A stretch of 39,258 nucleotides of DNA from Nocardia brasiliensis IFM 10847 (GTDB taxonomy: Bacteria > Actinomycetota > Actinomycetes > Mycobacteriales > Mycobacteriaceae). The stretch is taken from assembly GCF_000710915.1 (NCBI RefSeq), contig NZ_BAUA01000014.1:1-39258 (forward strand), given 5' to 3'. Positions 33,596 to 39,258 of the stretch are shown here, one piece after another. The translations under genes and the position numbers were made by a program. The stretch's first letter is position 1; every line of letters starts with the position of its first letter. The notes beneath the pieces were generated by a model that saw only the letters and a list, made by a program, of their open reading frames with translations, made no database searches and had not been told where the DNA came from.

Positions 33596-36224
33596 GGCGG
33601 TGCTCCTTCATCCGCTCGTCGGCGCGCCGCAGGGTGACGATGCCGCCGGGCTGGGTGGCCAATTGTTCGGCGATCGCGCTGCCGGGTGAGTGTTGCGGCA
33701 CCCAGACCACCCGGTCGGGCAGGTCGCTGATCATCAGGGGCAGCGTGATGCTGCCGTGTGCGCTGGCGACGGTCACCAGATCGTCGGTGACCGCGCCGAT
33801 TTCGGCCGCCGTGGTGGCGGACAGCCGGGCCACCGCCGGGCGGGCGATGCCCGCGAGGTTGGGTTCGCCGTCCTGCATCCGGCCGTCGTCGAGCAGCATC
33901 CGCCAGCTGGCCAGTACCGCGGTGCCCGGTGCCGGCTGAGTCAGCGGGTGCGGCCGATGCGCGGGCGCGGCGACCGGCGCCCCGTCCCATCCGCCGAGTT
34001 CGGCGAGTTCGGCACGCGCGGCGTCGATGTCGGGCAGGGCGAGCCCGACCTTCATCTCCTCCGCGATGGCTTGCAGCACCCGTTGATCCGAGAGCGGCGC
34101 GGTCTGGCGGCGCACCATGTCGTCGCCGAGCGCCGCCGCGAACGGACGCGCTCTGCCCTCCCAGGTGAGGAAGGTGCCGGCCTTCTCCATCGCGGTGGCC
34201 ACCGGGAAGACCACGTCGGCGCGCTCGGTCACCGAGCTGTGCCGCTGTTCCAGGCTCACCACGAACCGGGCCGCGTCGATGGCGGCGAGGGCGCCGGCCG
34301 GGTCCGGCAGATCGGTGACGTCCACGCCGCCGATCACCAGGGCACCGAGACCTGGCGCGGCCTCCAGGATCGCCGCGGTGTCTCGGCCCGGCGTAGCCGG
34401 CAGGTCCGCCACATTCCAGACGGCCCGAACCTGTTGCCGGGCAAGCGGATCGACGACCGGCCGACCGCCGGGCAGCAGGGCGGGCAGCGCGCCCGCCGCC
34501 ACCGCGCCGCGTTCACCGGCCCGCCGCGGCACCCAGGCCAGCGCGGCCCCGGTCTCGTCGGCGAGGCGAACCACGGCGGAGAGCGCACCCGCGATGCCTG
34601 CCATCCGCTCGCCCACCATGATCACCGCGCCGGGTGCGCGCAGCAGCCGTGCGAGGTCCGCGAGTTGCGCGGGATCGGTTCCCGGCGTGCCGTTTTCGCC
34701 GCCGCGGACGGCGTCGAGCAGATGGGGTTCGGCGCCGGGCATGGCGCGCACGAGCTTGCCCGCCATCCGCTCCAGGCCGCGGGAGGCGAACGGGGCGAGC
34801 GAATAGATCGGCAGGCGGCGACGCCGCGCGGCCTTGCGCAACCGCAGATAGACGATCGGCGACTCTTCCTCGGGCTCGAATCCGACGAGCAGCACGACCG
34901 GCGCGGTCTCGAGGTCGTCGTAGGTGACCGTCATGCCCTGTCCGGCGACGCGGGCGGCGAGGAAGTCTGCCTCCTCCGCCGAGTGGGCCCGGGCCCGGAA
35001 GTCGATATCATTGGTGCCCAGCGCGATTCGGGCGAATTTGGCGTAGGCGTAGGCGTCTTCCTGGGTGACCCGGCCGCCGACCAGTACGCCCGCGCTGCCG
35101 TGCGCCGCGGCCAAGCCTTCCGCGGCCGCGGCGAGCGCCTCGGACCACGACGCGGGGGCCAGGTTGCCGTCCCAGCCGCGGACCAGCGGGGTGGTGAGGC
35201 GGTCGCGTTCGGTGGCGTAGGCGAAGGCCCAGCGCCCCTTGTCGCAGTTCCATTCCTCGTTGACCTGCGGGTCGTCTCCGGCCAGGCGGCGCAGCACCTT
35301 GCCGCGCCGGTGGTCGGTGCGCTGGGCGCAGCCGGAGGCGCAGTGCTCGCACACATTCGGGCTCGACACCAGGTCGAAGGGCCGGGCCCGGAACCGGTAG
35401 CTGGTACCGGTGAGCGCGCCGACCGGGCAGATCTGCACGGTATTGCCGGAGAAGTAGGAATCCAGCGGTTCGGCCTGCGCGGTGCCGACCTGTTGCAGCG
35501 CACCGCGTTCCAGCAGTTCGATGAACGGGTCACCGGCGACCTGCTGGGAGAATCGCGTACACCGCGCGCACAGCACGCAGCGCTCCCGATCCAGCAGCAC
35601 CGCACTGGACAGCGGAATCGGCTTGGGATACGTGCGCTTCTCGCCCTCGAACCGGCTCTCGGCGCGGCCGGTGGACATCGCCTGGTTCTGCAGCGGGCAC
35701 TCACCGCCCTTGTCACAGACCGGGCAGTCGAGCGGATGGTTGATGAGCAGCAGCTCCATCACGCCCTCCTGCGCCTTGTCCGCGACCGGCGAGGTGAGCT
35801 GGGTCCGCACCACCATGCCGTCGGTGACGGTCATGGTGCAGGAGGCGACCGGCTTACGCTGACCCTCGACCTCGACGATGCACTGACGGCAGGCGCCGAC
35901 CGGATCGAGCAGCGGGTGATCGCAGAAGCGCGGGATCTGGATGCCGATGAGCTCGGCGGCCCGGATCACCAAGGTGCCCGCGGGCACGCTCACCGTCGTG
36001 TCGTCGATGGTGACCGACACCAGATCCGCGGGCACGGCTACCGGTGCGCTCTTGTTCTCGGCCGCGGAAACACCCGTCACCCGGCCGCCACCCCGCATCG
36101 AATCACTCTGTGATGCAGGCCCACCCGCCGCCCGGCCGCCACCCCTCATCGAATCACTTTGTGATGCAGGCCCACCCGCCGCCCGGCCACCACCCCTCAT
36201 CGAATCACTCTGTGATGCAGTCAT
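33588..36224 (-). CDS. nuoG: NADH-quinone oxidoreductase subunit G with repeat-derived N-terminus
   Basis: An 878-residue Fe-S subunit of the peripheral arm. After a 51-residue repetitive leader the domains are in order: 2Fe-2S ferredoxin ([15 protein letters not shown]...ASC), His-Cys ligated 4Fe-4S ([17 protein letters not shown]), a second 4Fe-4S ([11 protein letters not shown]), the N7-type motif (CEHCASGC...NCDKGRW), and a molybdopterin-oxidoreductase-like body without molybdenum. It carries electrons from NuoE/F toward NuoI. The leader is three 17-residue copies of [17 protein letters not shown], absent from known complex I structures. Family length in mycobacteria is about 800. ATG 36224 directly follows the nuoF stop; Met9, Met26 and Met43 inside the repeats are alternative starts. 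It overlaps nuoH by 8 bp. Confidence 0.95.
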   Translation of the reverse strand: MTASQSDSMRGGGRAAGGPASQSDSMRGGGRAAGGPASQSDSMRGGGRVTGVSAAENKSAPVAVPADLVSVTIDDTTVSVPAGTLVIRAAELIGIQIPRFCDHPLLDPVGACRQCIVEVEGQRKPVASCTMTVTDGMVVRTQLTSPVADKAQEGVMELLLINHPLDCPVCDKGGECPLQNQAMSTGRAESRFEGEKRTYPKPIPLSSAVLLDRERCVLCARCTRFSQQVAGDPFIELLERGALQQVGTAQAEPLDSYFSGNTVQICPVGALTGTSYRFRARPFDLVSSPNVCEHCASGCAQRTDHRRGKVLRRLAGDDPQVNEEWNCDKGRWAFAYATERDRLTTPLVRGWDGNLAPASWSEALAAAAEGLAAAHGSAGVLVGGRVTQEDAYAYAKFARIALGTNDIDFRARAHSAEEADFLAARVAGQGMTVTYDDLETAPVVLLVGFEPEEESPIVYLRLRKAARRRRLPIYSLAPFASRGLERMAGKLVRAMPGAEPHLLDAVRGGENGTPGTDPAQLADLARLLRAPGAVIMVGERMAGIAGALSAVVRLADETGAALAWVPRRAGERGAVAAGALPALLPGGRPVVDPLARQQVRAVWNVADLPATPGRDTAAILEAAPGLGALVIGGVDVTDLPDPAGALAAIDAARFVVSLEQRHSSVTERADVVFPVATAMEKAGTFLTWEGRARPFAAALGDDMVRRQTAPLSDQRVLQAIAEEMKVGLALPDIDAARAELAELGGWDGAPVAAPAHRPHPLTQPAPGTAVLASWRMLLDDGRMQDGEPNLAGIARPAVARLSATTAAEIGAVTDDLVTVASAHGSITLPLMISDLPDRVVWVPQHSPGSAIAEQLATQPGGIVTLRRADERMKEHRHE
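36066..36218 (-). repeat. Three tandem 51-bp frame-compatible repeats in the 5' end of nuoG
   Basis: Units 36168-36218, 36117-36167 and 36066-36116 each encode 17 residues ([17 protein letters not shown]; the third ends RVTGV). Units 1 and 2 differ at only two bases; unit 3 diverges at its downstream end. Each has a hairpin ATCAC-(TCT or TTT)-GTGAT, for example 36204-36216. A single related copy lies in nuoE at 38261-38310. Confidence 0.93.
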
Positions 36225-37535
36225 TTAGGCCTCCTTTGCCCACGCGGTGGACCGCGCCGGGTCGAACGGGCAACCGCCGAGCCGCAGATGATCGACGTAC
36301 TCGTCGCGGAAGTACTTCAGCGACGAGATGATCGGGCTGGCCGCGCCGTCACCGAGCGCGCAGAACGACTTGCCGTTGATGGTGTCGCTGATGTCGAGCA
36401 ACTTGTCCAGGTCGGCCTCGGTGCCGCGGCCCTGCTCGAGCCGTGCGAGCAGTTGCACCAGCCAGTAGGTGCCCTCGCGGCAGGGGGTGCATTTGCCGCA
36501 GGATTCGTGCGCGTAGAACTCGGTCCAGCGCAGCACCGCGCGCACGACACAGGTGGTTTCGTCGAAGATCTGTAAGGCCTTGGTGCCCAACATGGATCCG
36601 GCGGTGGCGACGCCCTCGTAATCCAGTGGCACGTCGAGGTGGGCCGCCGTGAACAGCGGTGTGGACGACCCGCCCGGCGTCCAGAACTTCACCTCGTGAC
36701 CGTGGCGCACACCGCCGGCGTAGCCGAGCAGTTCGCGCAGCGTGATGCCCAACGGCGCTTCGTACTGGCCGGGACGATGCACGTGACCCGAGAGCGAGTA
36801 GAGCGTGAAGCCCGGCGACTTCTCGGTGCCCATCGCGCGGAACCATTCCGTGCCGTGCAGGATGATCGAGGGCACGCTGGCAATGGATTCGACATTGTTC
36901 ACCACGGTCGGGCAGGCGTAGAGCCCGGCGACGGCGGGGAACGGCGGCCGCAATCGGGGCTGGCCGCGGCGGCCTTCGAGGGAGTCGAGCAGCGCGGTTT
37001 CCTCACCGCAGATGTAAGCACCCGCACCCGCGTGCACGATGAGTTCGAGGTTGTAGCCGGAGCCGAGGATGTCGTTGCCGAGAAAGCCTGCCTCGTAGGC
37101 CTGTGCGACGGCGGCCTGCAGGCGGCGCAGCACCGGCACCACTTCGCCGCGCACATAGATGAACGCGTGCGCGGCGCGGATGGCGTAGGCGGCGATGACG
37201 ACGCCCTCGATCAGCGCGTGCGGACTCGACAGCATCAGCGGAATGTCTTTGCACGTACCGGGTTCCGACTCGTCGGCGTTGACCACCAGGTAGTGCGGTT
37301 TGGTGACGCCGTCGGGGCCCGGGCCCTGCGGGATGAAGCTCCACTTCATGCCGGTGGGGAAGCCCGCACCGCCGCGGCCGCGCAGTCCGGCGTCCTTGAC
37401 GGTCTGGATGACGTTGTCCGGCTGCATCGCCAGCGCCTTGCGCAGCGCCTGGTAGCCGTCGTGGCGGCGATAGGTGTCCATCGTCCAGGACTGCGGGTCG
37501 TCCCAGTACCGGGTGAGCACGGGGGTCAACGTCAT
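36225..37535 (-). CDS. nuoF: NADH-quinone oxidoreductase subunit F
   Basis: A 436-residue flavoprotein that takes hydride from NADH onto FMN and passes electrons to the N3 cluster. Motifs: FMN/NADH-binding GLRGRGGAGFPTGMKW, NADESEPGTCKD, the GAGAYICGEETALLDSLEGRRGQPRLRPPFP block, and the 4Fe-4S ligands in ESCGKCTPCREG with a later Cys in FCALGDGAASP. Length is normal. ATG 37535 follows the nuoE stop by one base; the stop TAA abuts the nuoG ATG. Confidence 0.97.
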   Translation of the reverse strand: MTLTPVLTRYWDDPQSWTMDTYRRHDGYQALRKALAMQPDNVIQTVKDAGLRGRGGAGFPTGMKWSFIPQGPGPDGVTKPHYLVVNADESEPGTCKDIPLMLSSPHALIEGVVIAAYAIRAAHAFIYVRGEVVPVLRRLQAAVAQAYEAGFLGNDILGSGYNLELIVHAGAGAYICGEETALLDSLEGRRGQPRLRPPFPAVAGLYACPTVVNNVESIASVPSIILHGTEWFRAMGTEKSPGFTLYSLSGHVHRPGQYEAPLGITLRELLGYAGGVRHGHEVKFWTPGGSSTPLFTAAHLDVPLDYEGVATAGSMLGTKALQIFDETTCVVRAVLRWTEFYAHESCGKCTPCREGTYWLVQLLARLEQGRGTEADLDKLLDISDTINGKSFCALGDGAASPIISSLKYFRDEYVDHLRLGGCPFDPARSTAWAKEA

Positions 37536-37536
37536 G

Positions 37537-38319
37537 TCAGGCCTCCGAATCCTGTTGCAGCACCGAGGTTTGCGCGGGATCGGGGGCGGCCATGCGTTGC
37601 TCGCGCGCGACTTCCAATCCGGCCAGGGTGGCCGGGCCCGCCGCGCCGTCGAGCACGCCGGGCCGCTCGTCCGGGAAGCCGGCGAGGATGCGCGCGGTCT
37701 CCTTGAACGTGCACAGCGGCGCGCCCCGGGTCGGCGTCACCTGCTGTCCCGCGCGCAGCGCGTCGACGAGGGCCTGCGCCGATTCGGGGGTCTGATTGTC
37801 GAAGAATTCCCAGTTGATCATGATCACCGGGGCGAAATCGCAGGCCGCGTTGCACTCGACGTGCTCGAGGGTGATCTTGCCGTCTGCGGTGGTGTCGCCG
37901 TGTGCGATGCCGAGATGCCGTTCGAGCGCGGCGAGGATGGCGTCGCCGCCCATCACCGCGCACAGCGTGTTGGTGCACACGCCGACGTGGTAGTCGCCGG
38001 TCGGGGTACGCCGGTACATCGAATAGAAGGTGGCGACGGCGGTGACCTCGGCGCCGGTCAAACCCAGCTGGTCGGCACAGAAGTCGATGCCGGTGCCGGT
38101 GACGCAACCCTCCTCGGCCTGCACCAGATGCAGCAGCGGCAGCAGGGCCGAGCGTGGCTCCGGATAGCGGGCGATGATCTGCTTGGCGTCGAGTTCGAGC
38201 CGCTCCCGGATGAACGGTTGGAACGGTTCGGGACGCGTGCTGAGCTTCAAAACAATTTCTGACCCGCCCGTCACCCGGCCACCACCCCTCATCGAATCGC
38301 TGCGCGATGCTTCTGTCAT
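37537..38319 (-). CDS. nuoE: NADH-quinone oxidoreductase subunit E with repeat-derived N-terminus
   Basis: A 260-residue thioredoxin-like 2Fe-2S subunit (cluster N1a). Residues 21-260 are a normal Nuo[47 protein letters not shown], then ligand cysteines in [14 protein letters not shown] and [12 protein letters not shown]. Residues 1-20 ([20 protein letters not shown]) are a single copy of the repeat found three times in NuoG and are not part of the conserved family. ATG 38319 overlaps the nuoD stop (ATGA); Met10 inside the repeat is an alternative start. Confidence 0.96.
   Translation of the reverse strand: MTEASRSDSMRGGGRVTGGSEIVLKLSTRPEPFQPFIRERLELDAKQIIARYPEPRSALLPLLHLVQAEEGCVTGTGIDFCADQLGLTGAEVTAVATFYSMYRRTPTGDYHVGVCTNTLCAVMGGDAILAALERHLGIAHGDTTADGKITLEHVECNAACDFAPVIMINWEFFDNQTPESAQALVDALRAGQQVTPTRGAPLCTFKETARILAGFPDERPGVLDGAAGPATLAGLEVAREQRMAAPDPAQTSVLQQDSEA
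38261..38310 (-). repeat. Single copy of the 51-bp frame-compatible repeat in nuoE
   Basis: Encodes [16 protein letters not shown] just after the start codon. Its hairpin ATCGC-TGC-GCGAT (38296-38308) corresponds to ATCAC-TCT-GTGAT in nuoG, with both sides of one base pair changed together. Confidence 0.9.
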
Positions 38320-39258
38320 CGGTCTACTCCGCCCATCACGGGGTCGATGCTGGCGACCGACGCGATGACGTCGGCGACCATGCCGCCCTCACAAGTCGCC
38401 GCCACCGCTTGCAGATTGGTGAACGAGGGGTCGCGGTAGTGCACCCGGAACGGCCGGGTGCCGCCGTCGCTGACCATGTGCACGCCGAGTTCGCCGCGCG
38501 GCGATTCCACGGCGGTGTACACCTGCCCCGCCGGCACCCGGATGCCCTCGGTGACCAGCTTGAAATGGTGGATCAGGCCCTCCATCGAGCTGCCCATGAT
38601 TTTGCTGATGTGCTTGGGGGAGTTGCCGAGTCCGTCCGGGCCGAGCTGCAGATCGGCGGGCCAGGCGATCTTCTTGTCGTCCACCATCACCGGGCCGGGG
38701 CGCAGCTTGTCCAGGCACTGCTCGACGATCTTGAGCGACTCCTTCATCTCGTCCACCCGGATCACGTAGCGGCCGTAGCAGTCACAGCCCGTGGTGGTGG
38801 GGATGTCGAATTCGTAGTTCTCGTACCCGCAGTAGGGCTGGGCCTTGCGCAGGTCGTGCGGCAGGCCGGTGGCGCGCAGCACCGGACCGGTGATCCCCAG
38901 TGCCATGCAGCCCTGCAGATCGAGGTAGCCGATGTCCTGGGTGCGGGCCTTCCAGATCGGGTTGGCGGTGAGCAACTGCTCCATGTCGCGCAATCGTTTC
39001 GGCATGAGCGCCAGCAGTTCCCGGACCTTGGTCACGCCGTCGTCGGGCAGATCCTGGGCCAGGCCGCCGGGACGGATGTAGGCGTGGTTCATCCGCAGGC
39101 CGGTGATCGTCTCGAAGACGTCGAGGATCAACTCGCGTTCCCGGAAACCGAACAGCATCGGGGTCAGCGCGCCCAGTTCCATGCCGCCGGTGGCCAGCGC
39201 CACCAGGTGCGAGGAGATGCGGTTGAGTTCCATCAGCATGACGCGAATGATGTTGACC
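38316..39258 (-). CDS. nuoD: NADH-quinone oxidoreductase subunit D (5' end outside window)
   Basis: C-terminal 313 residues of the 49-kDa-type subunit; the frame runs out of the window at 39258. It contains [37 protein letters not shown], where the quinone-site histidine lies, plus [17 protein letters not shown], and the end [38 protein letters not shown]. NuoD forms most of the quinone-reduction site together with NuoB and NuoH. Its stop overlaps the nuoE start (ATGA). Confidence 0.97.
   Translation of the reverse strand, partial: VNIIRVMLMELNRISSHLVALATGGMELGALTPMLFGFRERELILDVFETITGLRMNHAYIRPGGLAQDLPDDGVTKVRELLALMPKRLRDMEQLLTANPIWKARTQDIGYLDLQGCMALGITGPVLRATGLPHDLRKAQPYCGYENYEFDIPTTTGCDCYGRYVIRVDEMKESLKIVEQCLDKLRPGPVMVDDKKIAWPADLQLGPDGLGNSPKHISKIMGSSMEGLIHHFKLVTEGIRVPAGQVYTAVESPRGELGVHMVSDGGTRPFRVHYRDPSFTNLQAVAATCEGGMVADVIASVASIDPVMGGVDR

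Noticed and set aside
1..39258. CRISPR arrays, insertion sequences, tRNA or rRNA genes
   Set aside because: No spaced direct-repeat arrays, transposase frames or tRNA cloverleaf/CCA patterns were recognised on reading both strands.

Overview
The window is high-GC actinobacterial DNA. The gene set (a full-order nuo operon with actinobacterial overlaps, a protein O-mannosyltransferase of the Rv1002c type, a CG0192-like maltokinase-cap protein, F420-type LLM reductase, many TetR/XRE regulators, GTG starts) fits the Mycobacteriales, most likely Nocardia or a close relative. The genus is an inference; no rRNA or tRNA gene was seen.

Bases 1-25,300 are an accessory-looking mix of short transcription units on both strands. 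They begin with the 3' part of an ECF41 sigma factor and its neighbouring FAD/NAD(P) oxidoreductase. Next come an XRE regulator with an SDR, and a TetR/TetX-like FAD monooxygenase divergon. After a GNAT gene and a palindrome-rich intergenic region comes an uncharacterised Cys/His plus coiled-coil protein, whose 3' end runs into a 37-bp tandem repeat. Then follow an LLM oxidoreductase, an amidase, a VOC protein, a Pmt mannosyltransferase, a maltokinase-cap-like protein, an HdeD-like membrane protein, and a translationally coupled 20-codon leader with a conserved-looking unknown gene. A DUF418 membrane protein, a small beta-rich protein, and a DUF4383/TetR divergon with twin palindromic operators follow. 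The region ends with a 5'-truncated aldo/keto reductase abutting a textbook MerR-type promoter, a TetR/alpha-beta hydrolase operon, a secreted esterase-like protein, a SUKH-leucine-repeat protein and an unknown gene.

Bases 25,364-39,258 (minus strand) are the nuoD-nuoN part of the complex I operon, ending in a strong hairpin. NuoD/E/F/G/I carry electrons from NADH through FMN and Fe-S clusters to the quinone site at NuoH/NuoD; NuoH/J/K/L/M/N form the membrane proton-pumping arm. Most genes overlap by ATGA or GTGA, so translation is probably coupled.

The operon has three unusual edits. (1) A 51-bp, frame-compatible, hairpin-containing repeat encodes 17 residues; it is present in three tandem copies at the N-terminus of NuoG and once at the N-terminus of NuoE, and one stem pair differs by a compensatory change. 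(2) nuoH and nuoI are fused in one open frame. (3) The last 62 bp of nuoL are duplicated, creating a 41-codon reading frame between nuoL and nuoM that keeps the GTGA coupling on both sides. The repeat is the best candidate for a previously undescribed element.
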